From positions 1,426,001-1,490,000 of the forward strand of contig NZ_CP152376.1 in the NCBI RefSeq assembly GCF_038784515.1: a stretch of DNA of 64,000 nucleotides, read 5' to 3'. Position numbers and translations under genes: made by a program. This document shows positions 55,816 through 64,000 of this stretch, piece after piece. Every line of letters begins with the position of its first letter. Within the stretch, counting starts at the first letter, position 1. This stretch comes from Rhodoferax sp. GW822-FHT02A01. GTDB taxonomy: Bacteria; Pseudomonadota; Gammaproteobacteria; Burkholderiales; Burkholderiaceae_C. The notes beneath the pieces were generated by a model. It made no database searches, was not told where the DNA came from, and saw only the letters and a list, made by a program, of their open reading frames with translations.

Positions 55816-55857
55816 TGCATATGGAGAACCCTTCTATAGAGGGAATCCGCATATGCA
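55816..55857. promoter_or_regulatory. 42-base concentric dyad upstream of the sulfate importer operon
   Basis: Outer arms TGCATATG (55816-55823) and CATATGCA (55850-55857) share their centre (55836.5) exactly with the inner palindrome TCTATAGA (55833-55840). The shape suggests a site for a tetrameric or doubly dimeric regulator such as CysB or another LysR protein. It lies about 103-144 bases before the sbp ATG. Confidence 0.55.
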
Positions 55858-55870
55858 AACAACCAAGTAT
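55850..55870. promoter_or_regulatory. Shared sulfur-operon element, copy 2 (sulfate importer)
   Basis: CATATGC, then AAACAA, then CCAAGTAT, beginning 110 bases before the sbp ATG; see copy 1 at 45356-45375. It overlaps a further dyad, AACCAA and TTGGTT seven bases apart (55861-55879). TTGGTT (55874) with CACAAT 17 bases later could be the promoter. Confidence 0.55.
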
Positions 55871-55959
55871 TCGTTGGTTATTGCGGCTTCGGTCTGCACA
55901 ATGCGGACTCCAATGGGGTGTTTTCGCACCCGCCGCTCAACCCTTCCTGAACTTGACCC

Positions 55960-56958
55960 ATGCAATTCAAACAAAAACTGACGTTGGCCCTGGCGGCCTT
56001 GGCGCTTTCGGTAAGCAATCTGGCATCCGCCCAGACATTGCTGAATGCGTCTTATGACGTGTCGCGCGAGTTCTACAAGGATGTGAACGCCGCCTTCATT
56101 GCCAGTTACAAGAAAAGCACCGGCAAGGACATCAAGATTGACCAGTCCCATGGTGGTTCCAGCGCGCAGGCGCGCGCTGTGGCCGACGGCCTGGACGCTG
56201 ACGTGGTGACCATGAACACCACCACCGACGTGGACTTCCTGGCCAATGCCGGTGTGGTGGCCAAGGACTGGAAGAAACGCTTCCCCAACAACGCATCGCC
56301 GAATTCAAGCACCATGCTGTTCCTGACCCGTGAGGGCAATCCCAAGGGCATCAAGGACTGGGACGACCTGATCAAACCAGGCGTTCAAGTCGTGGTCGTC
56401 AACCCCAAAACCGGCGGCAACGGCCGCATGGCCTATCTGGCCGCTTGGGGCTATGTGCGCAAGAAGGGTGGCACAGATGCCCAAGCCGCTGAGTTTGTGG
56501 CCAAGCTCTACAAGAATGTGCCGGTACTGGCCAAGGGCGGGCGCGATGCCACGACCATCTTCCTGCAACGCAATATCGGCGATGTGCTGATCACCTTTGA
56601 ATCCGAAGTGGTTTCCGTGGACCGTGAATTTGGCACCGGCAAGGTCGACGCCATCCACCCCAGCATCAGCATCGTGGCGGAAAACCCGGTGGCCGTGGTG
56701 GAGCGTACTGTGGCCAAGAAGGGAACGGCCGATCTTGCCAAGGCTTATTTGACCTATCTCTATAGCGATGAAGCGCAGGAGATTGCCGCCAAGCACGCCC
56801 TGCGCCCGACCAACGCCGCCATCCTCAAGAAGTACGCCTCTACCTTCAAGCCCATCCAGCTATTCACCGTGGAAGAGCTGTTCGGCTCCCTGGCCGAAGC
56901 ACAGAAAGTGCACTTCAACGACGGTGGTCAGTTCGACAAGCTGTATACGGTCAAGTAA
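55960..56958 (+). CDS. sbp: Sulfate ABC transporter substrate-binding protein
   Basis: A 332-residue periplasmic receptor with signal peptide FKQKLTLALAALALSVSNLA and cleavage after ASAQ. Sbp landmarks are TLLNASYDVSREFYKDVNAAF-type N-terminus (read in two parts), DQSHGGSSAQARAVADGLDAD, and [20 protein letters not shown]. It binds sulfate for the CysTWA complex encoded immediately downstream, the permease ATG directly following its stop codon. A second receptor of the same family lies at 16528-17577. Confidence 0.93.
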   Translation: MQFKQKLTLALAALALSVSNLASAQTLLNASYDVSREFYKDVNAAFIASYKKSTGKDIKIDQSHGGSSAQARAVADGLDADVVTMNTTTDVDFLANAGVVAKDWKKRFPNNASPNSSTMLFLTREGNPKGIKDWDDLIKPGVQVVVVNPKTGGNGRMAYLAAWGYVRKKGGTDAQAAEFVAKLYKNVPVLAKGGRDATTIFLQRNIGDVLITFESEVVSVDREFGTGKVDAIHPSISIVAENPVAVVERTVAKKGTADLAKAYLTYLYSDEAQEIAAKHALRPTNAAILKKYASTFKPIQLFTVEELFGSLAEAQKVHFNDGGQFDKLYTVK

Positions 56959-57852
56959 ATGAGTGCCGTCACCGCGAACGCCCTGTCGGTGCAGGGTGCC
57001 GACAACGCGTCCGCAAACCGCCGAACGCCCCGGCGCGTGCTGCCGGGCTTCAAGCTCACCCTGGGCTACACGCTGTTTTATCTGAGCGTGATCGTGCTGA
57101 TTCCGCTGTCCGCACTGATCTTCAAAACCTTTACCCTGACCTGGGACCAGTTCGTGCTGGCCGTGAGCAGCCCCCGGGTCCTGGCTTCGTACCGCCTGAC
57201 CTTTGGCGCGTCCCTGATTGCGGCGCTGGTGAACGCCGTGTTCGGCCTGCTGGTGGCCTGGGTGCTGGTGCGCTATAGCTTCCCCGGCAAGAAAATCATC
57301 GACGCGCTGGTGGACTTGCCCTTCGCACTGCCCACTGCGGTGGCGGGCATTTCGCTCACCGCGCTGCTGGCCAGCAATGGCTGGATCGGTTCCTTGCTGG
57401 AGCCCTACGGCATCCAGCTGGCCTTCAACCGCAACGGCGTGGTGATTGCACTCATCTTCATCGGCCTGCCCTTTGTGGTGCGCACCGTGCAACCGGTGCT
57501 GGAAGACGCCGAGAAGGAGCTGGAAGAAGCCGCCACCTGCCTGGGTGCCACCCGTCTGCAGACCTTCTGGCACGTGATCCTGCCGACTATTGCACCGGCA
57601 CTGCTGACCGGCTTTGCCATGGCCTTTGCCCGCGCGATCGGTGAATACGGCTCGGTGATCTTCATTGCCGGCAACATGCCCATGATCTCGGAAATCACCC
57701 CCCTCATCATCATCGGCAAGCTCGAGCAATACGACTACGCCGGAGCCACCGCAGTCGCCGTGGTGCTGCTGGTCATCTCCTTCCTCTTGCTTCTCGTCAT
57801 CAATGCCCTGCAAGCCTGGCAGCGTCGCCGCTCCGGCGGGAGTTCGTCATGA
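56959..57852 (+). CDS. cysT: Sulfate ABC transporter permease CysT
   Basis: A 297-residue inner-membrane permease with six hydrophobic helices. It has [19 protein letters not shown] at the first helix, the segment [19 protein letters not shown], and the EAA loop [22 protein letters not shown], followed by [16 protein letters not shown], all CysT traits. Its end overlaps cysW by four bases. With CysW it forms the sulfate/thiosulfate channel. Confidence 0.93.
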   Translation: MSAVTANALSVQGADNASANRRTPRRVLPGFKLTLGYTLFYLSVIVLIPLSALIFKTFTLTWDQFVLAVSSPRVLASYRLTFGASLIAALVNAVFGLLVAWVLVRYSFPGKKIIDALVDLPFALPTAVAGISLTALLASNGWIGSLLEPYGIQLAFNRNGVVIALIFIGLPFVVRTVQPVLEDAEKELEEAATCLGATRLQTFWHVILPTIAPALLTGFAMAFARAIGEYGSVIFIAGNMPMISEITPLIIIGKLEQYDYAGATAVAVVLLVISFLLLLVINALQAWQRRRSGGSSS

Positions 57853-58754
57853 GCAATACACGCACGGTACGGCGCGCACAAGCCGGAACGACTGAACCCA
57901 CCTGGGTCAAATGGACCCTGCTGACCATTGCGCTGGCTTTCATCTTCCTGTTCCTGGTGCTGCCCCTGGCCGCGGTGTTCACCGAGGCTTTGCGCAAGGG
58001 CGGCGATGCGGCTTTTGAAGCGCTCAAGGAGCCGGACGCCTGGAGCGCGATCCGGCTGACGCTGATCACCGCAGCGATTGCGGTGCCGCTGAACCTGGTA
58101 TTTGGCATTGCCGCTGCCTGGTCTATTGCCAAATACGAGTTCCGTGGCAAGGCCTTTCTGACCACCTTGGTGGACCTGCCGTTCTCGGTATCACCCGTGG
58201 TGGCCGGCCTGATTTATGTGCTGATGTTTGGCGCCCAGGGCTGGATCGGCCCGTGGCTGCAGGCGCACGACATCAAGATCGTGTTTGCCATACCAGGCAT
58301 TGTGCTGGCCACCATCTTTGTAACCTTCCCGTTCATTGCCCGCGAACTCATTCCGCTGATGCAGGCGCAAGGAACCGACGAGGAGCAAGCGGCCATCGTG
58401 CTGGGTGCCACCGGCTGGCAGACCTTCTGGCATGTGACGCTGCCCAACATCAAGTGGGGCCTGGTGTACGGCGTAATCCTGTGCAACGCGCGCGCCATGG
58501 GCGAGTTCGGTGCGGTGTCGGTGGTATCCGGCCACATCCGCGGCCAGACCAACACCATCCCGCTACACGTGGAGATTCTGTACAACGAGTACCAGTCGGT
58601 GGCAGCCTTTGCGGTGGCATCGCTGCTGGCCCTGTTGGCCTTGGTCACCCTAGTTATCAAGCAGGTTGTGGAGTGGCGATTCGAACGTGATCAAAAAGCC
58701 GCGGCGGCACTGCCACCCGAGCGCCCCTTGGTTGTTGCACCGTCTGCCACGTGA
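57849..58754 (+). CDS. cysW: Sulfate ABC transporter permease CysW
   Basis: A 301-residue partner permease: [21 protein letters not shown] at the first helix, [20 protein letters not shown], the EAA loop [20 protein letters not shown] and [19 protein letters not shown]. The C-terminal tail [10 protein letters not shown] extends a little beyond the last helix. It is translationally coupled to cysT and followed 28 bases later by the ATPase. Confidence 0.93.
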   Translation: MSNTRTVRRAQAGTTEPTWVKWTLLTIALAFIFLFLVLPLAAVFTEALRKGGDAAFEALKEPDAWSAIRLTLITAAIAVPLNLVFGIAAAWSIAKYEFRGKAFLTTLVDLPFSVSPVVAGLIYVLMFGAQGWIGPWLQAHDIKIVFAIPGIVLATIFVTFPFIARELIPLMQAQGTDEEQAAIVLGATGWQTFWHVTLPNIKWGLVYGVILCNARAMGEFGAVSVVSGHIRGQTNTIPLHVEILYNEYQSVAAFAVASLLALLALVTLVIKQVVEWRFERDQKAAAALPPERPLVVAPSAT

Positions 58755-58782
58755 CCATTTCCCGAAATTTAGAGAAGAAACC

Positions 58783-59898
58783 ATGAGCATCGCCATTCGC
58801 AACGTCGACAAACACTTCGGCAACTTCCATGCGCTGCGCAATGTCAGCCTGGACATAGACTCCGGGGAACTGGTGGCACTGCTGGGCCCGTCGGGCTGCG
58901 GCAAGACCACCTTGCTGCGCATCATTGCCGGCCTGGAAACAGCGGACCAAGGCAATATTCTGTTCAGCGGTGAAGACACCACCGACGTGCATGTGCGCGA
59001 CCGCAATGTGGGATTTGTGTTCCAGCACTACGCGCTGTTCCGCCACATGACCGTGTTTGACAACGTGGCCTTCGGGCTGCGCATGAAGTCACGCGCAACC
59101 CGCCCTTCGGAAGCTGTCATCAAGGAGAAAGTGCACAAGCTGCTGAACCTGGTGCAACTCGATTGGCTGGCCGACCGCTATCCGGCGCAGCTCTCGGGCG
59201 GTCAACGCCAGCGCATCGCGCTGGCCCGCGCCCTGGCGGTGGAGCCCAAGGTGCTGCTGCTGGACGAACCTTTCGGTGCGCTGGACGCCAAGGTGCGCAA
59301 GGAATTGCGCCGCTGGCTGCGCCGCCTGCACGACGACCTGCACGTGACCAGCATCTTTGTGACGCACGACCAGGAAGAAGCGCTGGAAGTAGCCGATCGC
59401 GTGGTGCTGATGAACAGCGGCACCATTGAGCAGATCGGATCTCCGCAGGAAGTGTGGGACCATCCAGCCAGTCCCTTTGTGTATGGCTTTCTGGGTGATG
59501 TGAACCTGTTCCACGGCCGTGCGCACGAGGGCGAGATGCTGATCGGCGAGCAGCTCCACGGCGTGCGTCTGGCCAGCCCCGAACACAGTGACACACAGGA
59601 CGCCAAAGCCTTTGCCTATGTGCGCCCCCACGATCTGGATGTGCGCCGCTACCAGGCGGGTGAGGCCGCCAAGGTTAGCGCAGAGAACCCCCAGAGCGGT
59701 ATCCCCGCCAAGCTGGTGCGCGCCATTGTGGTGGGCCCGATTGCGCGGCTGGAACTGCTGCCCTTGGACGCCTCGGCGGCCGGCAGCGGCGACATCATTG
59801 AAGCGCAGATCCCTGCCACGCAGTTCGCGCAAGAAGCCTTCAAGGAAGGTGAGACGCTGGTGCTGACGCCGCGCAAGGCGCGCGTGTTCGTGGCCTGA
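58783..59898 (+). CDS. cysA: Sulfate ABC transporter ATP-binding protein CysA
   Basis: The ATG at 58783 (371 residues; GAGAAGAAACC upstream) matches the CysA start [20 protein letters not shown]. Walker [11 protein letters not shown]-loop [12 protein letters not shown], signature [15 protein letters not shown], Walker [13 protein letters not shown] and switch His in [14 protein letters not shown] are intact. The C-terminal regulatory part (about 240-371, with [12 protein letters not shown]) is the CysA type. It drives sulfate import. It ends four bases before the convergent RutR-like gene. Confidence 0.94.
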   Translation: MSIAIRNVDKHFGNFHALRNVSLDIDSGELVALLGPSGCGKTTLLRIIAGLETADQGNILFSGEDTTDVHVRDRNVGFVFQHYALFRHMTVFDNVAFGLRMKSRATRPSEAVIKEKVHKLLNLVQLDWLADRYPAQLSGGQRQRIALARALAVEPKVLLLDEPFGALDAKVRKELRRWLRRLHDDLHVTSIFVTHDQEEALEVADRVVLMNSGTIEQIGSPQEVWDHPASPFVYGFLGDVNLFHGRAHEGEMLIGEQLHGVRLASPEHSDTQDAKAFAYVRPHDLDVRRYQAGEAAKVSAENPQSGIPAKLVRAIVVGPIARLELLPLDASAAGSGDIIEAQIPATQFAQEAFKEGETLVLTPRKARVFVA

Positions 59899-59902
59899 GG
59901 AC

Positions 59903-60568
59903 CTACAGGCCGCAGCCGCGCAGGATCAGCGACACCACATGCTCGGTGGCGCGGGCATGGTCCTTGGGACTCAGGGATTCCTTGCCCAGCACGGCACTGA
60001 CCTGCACGTCGAAATCGGCGTAGGTCTGCGTGGCCGCCCAGATGGTGAAGAAGAGATGGGTGGCATCGACCGGTGCCATGCGCCCGGCATCAATCCAGCC
60101 CTGCACCACGGCAGCCTTTTGTTTGACGAGCTGGCGCAGCTCGGTGCGTAGCAGTTCGCTTACCACCGGCGCGCCGTGCAGCAATTCATTGGCAAACACC
60201 TTGGAGCCGTCTGGCCGTTGGGCGGAGAGGTCCATCTTGGCGCGGATATAGGCTTCCAACGCAGCGCGTGGTTCGGCGTCTACGGTGATGCCGTGTGTGG
60301 GTACCAGCCAGTCGTTGAGAATGTGCGACAGGACCGCGCGGTACAGCACGTCCTTGCTGCCGAAGTAGTAATGCAGATTGGCTTTGGGTAAGCCACTTGC
60401 TTCGGCGATGGCGGCCATGGTGGCGCCGCCAAATCCGGCCCGGGCAAATACCTTCTCCGCAGCCAACAAAATACGGGCCTCGTTCGTCTGGCGAATGAGG
60501 CCCTTGGTCTGGGCTTCTGCAGCCTCTGTCTGTGGACGCACGCGAACGGTCTTGGTATTCAATGGCAT
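59903..60568 (-). CDS. rutR: RutR-like TetR-family regulator of pyrimidine catabolism
   Basis: A 221-residue TetR protein with HTH FGGATMAAIAEASGLPKANLHYYFGSKD (in two pieces). The C-terminal domain is the YcdC/RutR kind: FANELLHGAPVVSELLRTEL, WIDAGRMAPVDATHLFF and IWAATQTYADFDVQVSAVLG closely follow E. coli RutR, which binds uracil and thymine. It is the last gene of a leftward operon that encodes an ABC importer. A RutR-consensus site lies in front of preT at 8148-8163, so the likely target is 50 kb away in this same window. Confidence 0.85.
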   Translation of the reverse strand: MPLNTKTVRVRPQTEAAEAQTKGLIRQTNEARILLAAEKVFARAGFGGATMAAIAEASGLPKANLHYYFGSKDVLYRAVLSHILNDWLVPTHGITVDAEPRAALEAYIRAKMDLSAQRPDGSKVFANELLHGAPVVSELLRTELRQLVKQKAAVVQGWIDAGRMAPVDATHLFFTIWAATQTYADFDVQVSAVLGKESLSPKDHARATEHVVSLILRGCGL

Positions 60569-60593
60569 TCGCGTGCTTCCTGCTTGCGGCTGA

Positions 60594-61610
60594 TTACTTC
60601 TGCGCAGCGTCCCAGATGGCGTGCGAGTAGGCGGCCTTGCCCGGATCCTTCTTGATCACGGGGTCGCTGCCACCAGCCAGCAACACCTTGACGGTGCGCT
60701 CATAGGCGGCGGGTTCCAGGTAGCCGATCTTCTTGGTACCGGCATTGGTGATCAGCTTGGCCACGTTTTCCATCTGACGGGTTTGCACCTTCAGGTTGGA
60801 GCTGCCAGAGGTGTCAGCATCTACCACAGCCTTGGCGGCACCGGCGGGATCTTTCACTGCATCATTCCAGCCCTTGAGTGTGGCCTTGAGGAACTTGCCC
60901 ATGCGTGCGACGAAGGCCGGGTCTTTCAGGTTGGGTTCCAACACATACAGGCCGTCTTCCAGGGTGGCCACGCCTTCCTTCTCATAGAAGAAGGTAACCA
61001 AATCCTTTTCCTTCACACCGGCTTCCACGACTTGCCAGTATTCGTTGTAGATCATGGTGGAGATACAGGCGGCCTGGTCCTGCAGCAGCGGATCCACGTT
61101 GAAGCCTTGCTTGAGGATTTTGATGTCGGAGTCGGTCTTGAGGCCGAGCTTGCTCATCCAGTTGAGGAAGGGGTATTCATTGCCGCCGTACCAGACACCC
61201 AGGGTCTTGCCCTTGAAGTCCTTGGGGCTGGAGACGCCGCTCTTCTTCTTGCAGGTCAGCATCAGGCCGGACTGGTTGAAGATCTGGGCCACGTTGACCA
61301 GCGGCACGCCAGCTTCACGCGAAGCCAGGGCGGAGGGCATCCAGTCCACCACGATGTCGGCCTGCTTGCCTGCCAGCACTTGTGTGGGAGCGATATCCGG
61401 GCCACCGGGTTTGATGGTGACGTCCAGGCCCTCGGCCTTGTAGTAGCCCTTGGCAGCGGCCATGTAATAACCGGCAAACTGGGCTTGCGGCACCCACTTG
61501 AGCTGCACGGTCACCGCTTCATTGGCAAGGGCGCCGGTGCTGGCAGCAACGCCACACACGGCCAATACCGCAGCCAGCAGGCTACTGGTGAATTTGCGAG
61601 AACGAATCAT
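60594..61610 (-). CDS. ThiY/NMT1-like ABC transporter substrate-binding protein, probably for a pyrimidine
   Basis: A 338-residue receptor with signal peptide SSLLAAVLAVCGVAASTGAL and ALANEA cleavage; RBS GAAGGAG. The mature N-terminus VQLKWVPQAQFAGYYMAAAK, then GYYKAEGLDVTIKPGGPDI and WYGGNEYPFLNWMSKLGL, places it in the THI5/ThiY family that binds hydroxymethylpyrimidines or related compounds. Being followed by a RutR-like regulator, it more likely carries uracil, thymine or a hydantoin. The ligand is inferred. Confidence 0.8.
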   Translation of the reverse strand: MIRSRKFTSSLLAAVLAVCGVAASTGALANEAVTVQLKWVPQAQFAGYYMAAAKGYYKAEGLDVTIKPGGPDIAPTQVLAGKQADIVVDWMPSALASREAGVPLVNVAQIFNQSGLMLTCKKKSGVSSPKDFKGKTLGVWYGGNEYPFLNWMSKLGLKTDSDIKILKQGFNVDPLLQDQAACISTMIYNEYWQVVEAGVKEKDLVTFFYEKEGVATLEDGLYVLEPNLKDPAFVARMGKFLKATLKGWNDAVKDPAGAAKAVVDADTSGSSNLKVQTRQMENVAKLITNAGTKKIGYLEPAAYERTVKVLLAGGSDPVIKKDPGKAAYSHAIWDAAQK

Positions 61611-61666
61611 GGACTACTCCTTCAGGGTTAAAGAAACTACACAGGAACACAAACCATTTGCCACCA

Positions 61667-62539
61667 CTATTTGCCTTCGCGCACCGATGGGTGCCAGAAC
61701 GCGGCACGGCGCTCCAGCGCGACCAGCACGGCATAGGCCACCGATCCGGTGACCGAAGCCACCACAATCGCACCCCACACCAAGGGCATATTCATCTTGG
61801 CCGACTCGGTGGAAATGCGAAAGCCCAGGCCCATGGTGGGCGAGCCGAAGAACTCCGCCACGATGGCGCCAATCAGCGCCAGCGTGGCATTGACCTTGAG
61901 TGCGTTAAAGATATAGGGCAGGGCCGAGGGCAGGCGTAGTGCCAGCAGCGTGCGGGTGTAGCTGGCGGCATAGCTGTACATCAGCTCCCGCTCCAGCTTG
62001 CCAGCCGCCTTCAGGCCTGCCAGTGTGGACACCAGCATGGGGAAGAAGGTCATCAACACCACCACCGCCGATTTGCTGGGCCACTCAAAGCCAAACCACA
62101 TCACCGCGATGGGCGCCACGCCCACCAGCGGAATCGCACTGGTAAGAGACGCTACCGGCAGCAGCCCGCGCTGCAAGAACGGCATACGGTCGATGGCCAC
62201 CGCCACGGCAAAACCCAGACCACAACCCAGGGCCCAGCCAACGAGGACTGCCTTGAGCACCGTCTGCACAAAATCGCCCCAGAGCTTGGGCGCATGCTCG
62301 ACCAGCGAGCCCAGGATCAGGCTGGGCGCTGGCAGCAGCACGCGCGAAACATCGAGCGCACGCACCAGCACTTCCCAGAAGAACAGCACCCACAGGCCAA
62401 ACACGCCAGCCGTGAGTGGCCCCACCCAGCGGCTGCCGTCGAGTGCCGCGGTCTTGTAGATCGTGAAAATGGCAATGACAGCCAACAGCGTGATGAGCGG
62501 CCAGAACATGGGCGCGTTGCCGTCCAGCAGAATGTTCAT
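61667..62539 (-). CDS. ABC transporter permease (pyrimidine-type importer), second subunit
   Basis: The ATG at 62539 (290 residues) overlaps the stop of the upstream permease (ATGA). Six hydrophobic helices; the EAA-type loop reads GKLERELMYSYAASYTRTLL, followed by LRLPSALPYIFNALKVNATL. It pairs with the other permease to make a heterodimeric channel used with the ThiY-like receptor. Confidence 0.85.
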   Translation of the reverse strand: MNILLDGNAPMFWPLITLLAVIAIFTIYKTAALDGSRWVGPLTAGVFGLWVLFFWEVLVRALDVSRVLLPAPSLILGSLVEHAPKLWGDFVQTVLKAVLVGWALGCGLGFAVAVAIDRMPFLQRGLLPVASLTSAIPLVGVAPIAVMWFGFEWPSKSAVVVLMTFFPMLVSTLAGLKAAGKLERELMYSYAASYTRTLLALRLPSALPYIFNALKVNATLALIGAIVAEFFGSPTMGLGFRISTESAKMNMPLVWGAIVVASVTGSVAYAVLVALERRAAFWHPSVREGK

Positions 62540-63462
62540 ACGCCCCCCCGATTGCGCAGCACGAGTCGCTCGACAGCCGCTACGATGGCTGTGAGGAACA
62601 GTCCCAGAAACGCCGACATCACCAGCGCAGACCATATCTGCACTGTCTGACCGTAGTACGAACCCGTGAGCAGCCGTGCGCCAAGACCGGCTTGTGCGCC
62701 GGTAGGCAGCTCAGCCACCATGGCACCCACCAGCCCGGCGGCCACACCCACGCGCAGGGCGGGGAAAAGGAACGGCAGCGCTGCGGGCATGCGCAACAGC
62801 CACAGTGCCTGCCAGCGGCTGGCAGCGTAGGTATGCATCATCTCGGTCTCGATCTTTTGCGGCGAACGCAGCCCGGCTACCATGGCCACGGTGACGGGGA
62901 AGAAACACAGGTACATGGCAATCACTGCCTTGGGCGCCGTCCCGGAAAAACCCAGGCTGCCCAGAATCACCAGCACGATGGGCGCAATTGCCAGCACCGG
63001 CACTGTCTGCGATGCCACGATCCAGGGCATTAGCGCGCGGTCCAGCGTGCGGCTGTGCACGATCAGGATGGACAGCACCAGGCCCAGCACAGTGCCCATG
63101 GCAAAACCCAGCAGGGTGCTCTGGCCGGTGACGGCGACGTGGTACATCAGGTTGCGCGGGTTGTCCAAGGGATAGCCGGTGAGACTCTCATAGAAGTCCA
63201 TCACCACCTGGTGCGGTGCCGGCATCAGCGGGCGCTCCATGGTCATGGTGGCCTTGAACAGCTCCTGCCAGGTGTAGCCGGCGTCCGCGTCCAGCACGCG
63301 TTCGATGGCGCCCGGTGCATTCAGCGCCCAGGCAGCGCCATACCAGATCAGCACCACGGCAAAGAGCACCACCGCAATCGGCAAACCCTTGTGGAGCAGA
63401 CCGTGCAGACCAGACGGGGTTTGGCCGCCGCCGGCGCTTGAAGACGCCGTCGCTTCAGCCAT
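62536..63462 (-). CDS. ABC transporter permease (pyrimidine-type importer), first subunit
   Basis: The ATG at 63462 gives 308 residues and overlaps the ATPase stop by eight bases. A Ser/Gly-rich N-terminus is followed by the first helix (GLPIAVVLFAVVLIWYGAAW) and a long periplasmic segment, then the transport core. The coupling loop is PQKIETEMMHTYAASRWQAL, followed by LRMPAALPFLFPALRVGVAA. It is homologous to the next permease. All genes here are overlapping or tightly spaced, giving one operon that enters from beyond the right edge. Confidence 0.85.
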   Translation of the reverse strand: MAEATASSSAGGGQTPSGLHGLLHKGLPIAVVLFAVVLIWYGAAWALNAPGAIERVLDADAGYTWQELFKATMTMERPLMPAPHQVVMDFYESLTGYPLDNPRNLMYHVAVTGQSTLLGFAMGTVLGLVLSILIVHSRTLDRALMPWIVASQTVPVLAIAPIVLVILGSLGFSGTAPKAVIAMYLCFFPVTVAMVAGLRSPQKIETEMMHTYAASRWQALWLLRMPAALPFLFPALRVGVAAGLVGAMVAELPTGAQAGLGARLLTGSYYGQTVQIWSALVMSAFLGLFLTAIVAAVERLVLRNRGGV

Positions 63463-64000
63463 GGTGGTGGTCCGCCAGGGCCTCGCGCACTTCGTGCGCC
63501 ACGGCAATGAAATCGGTGGTATCGCGCAATCCCAGATGACGGCCATCCGGCAGGGGTGAGTTGATCACTTTCACGATGCGCCCGGGTCGGGGTGACATCA
63601 CCACGATCTTGGTGGACAGATACACCGCTTCGGCAATCGAGTGGGTCACGAACACCACGGTGCGGCGTTCGCGCTGCCAAAGCTGCTGCAACTGTTCATT
63701 GAGACGGTCACGGGTGATTTCGTCGAGCGCCCCAAACGGTTCGTCCATCATCAGTATCTTGGGCTCGAACGACAGCGCGCGCGCAATCGACACACGCTGC
63801 TGCATGCCGCCAGAAAGCTGCCAGGGGTACTTCCCCTCAAATCCTTTGAGGCCCACGCGCTCCAGATGCTCCACCGCAATCTGTTTGGCCTCCGCACGGC
63901 CCTTGCCCTGGATCTGCAAGGGCAGGGTCACATTGGCCAACACGGTGCGCCAGGGAAACAGGGCCGGTGCCTGGAACACATAACCATAGGCACGTGCCAG
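63455..64000 (-). CDS. ABC transporter ATP-binding protein, truncated by the window edge
   Basis: The C-terminal 181 residues of an ATPase of the SsuB/TauB/ThiZ group; the Walker A part lies beyond position 64000. Seen here are the Q-loop GYVFQAPALFPWRTV, signature LSGGMQQRVSIARAL, Walker [15 protein letters not shown] and switch His in VFVTHSIAEA, then [14 protein letters not shown]. It powers the two downstream permeases. Confidence 0.88.
   Translation of the reverse strand: MARAYGYVFQAPALFPWRTVLANVTLPLQIQGKGRAEAKQIAVEHLERVGLKGFEGKYPWQLSGGMQQRVSIARALSFEPKILMMDEPFGALDEITRDRLNEQLQQLWQRERRTVVFVTHSIAEAVYLSTKIVVMSPRPGRIVKVINSPLPDGRHLGLRDTTDFIAVAHEVREALADHHHG

Overview
The window is high-GC DNA, densely packed with short intergenic gaps, and its gene content is typical of an environmental betaproteobacterium of the Burkholderiales, most likely Comamonadaceae (Rhodoferax/Polaromonas type). 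The grounds are the reductive pyrimidine pathway (preTA, hydantoinase, ureidopropionase), several c-di-GMP proteins, large organosulfur operons, a stand-alone second EF-G and a YghU-type GST. I see no rRNA, tRNA, CRISPR array, transposase or prophage.

Layout. 0.1-5 kb: glutaryl-CoA dehydrogenase with a divergent LysR regulator, then glucarate dehydratase behind twin palindromic operators of an adjacent LacI regulator. 5-8 kb: a large Ig/lamin-tail zinc-protease lipoprotein with a coupled small secreted protein. 8.2-15 kb: pyrimidine catabolism (PreT, PreA, dihydropyrimidinase, N-carbamoyl-beta-alanine amidohydrolase, cytosine deaminase) behind a near-perfect RutR box; the RutR-like regulator and a ThiY-type ABC importer lie at the other end of the window (59.9-64 kb). 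15-16.4 kb: an isolated FliD-like protein and a degenerate GGDEF protein. 16.5-26.7 kb: a sulfonate/sulfate scavenging block (sbp, ssuE, two ssuA paralogues, ssuDCBF, metY, CysB-type regulator, split YeeE/YedE). 26.8-45 kb: mixed housekeeping and signalling genes (desaturase, PhnD-like protein, HDOD, four GGDEF genes of which one is a decayed GGDEF-EAL pseudogene, RidA with an internal deletion, SDR, EF-G2, nitronate monooxygenase, PilZ, L,D-transpeptidase, GST, MerR/aldo-keto reductase, HNH).

45.4-50.2 kb is the most interesting part: rhodanese, serine acetyltransferase, an XRE regulator, a SrpI-like family 2A encapsulin shell protein, and a type II cysteine desulfurase with a roughly 266-residue Cys-free, Pro/Ala/Gly-rich N-terminal extension that overlaps the shell gene. 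This matches the recently described sulfur-related encapsulin nanocompartment: the acetyltransferase helps make cysteine, the encapsulated desulfurase takes its sulfur, and the rhodanese may move it onward. 51.4-59.9 kb continues the sulfur theme with a taurine-type ABC importer, a cysteine-less Rrf2 regulator, a LysR regulator and a complete sulfate importer (sbp-cysTWA). A shared promoter element lies 110-111 bases upstream of the start codons of both the encapsulin operon and the sulfate importer operon, suggesting one sulfur regulon. Product calls rest on reading motifs and family resemblance; no database search was run.
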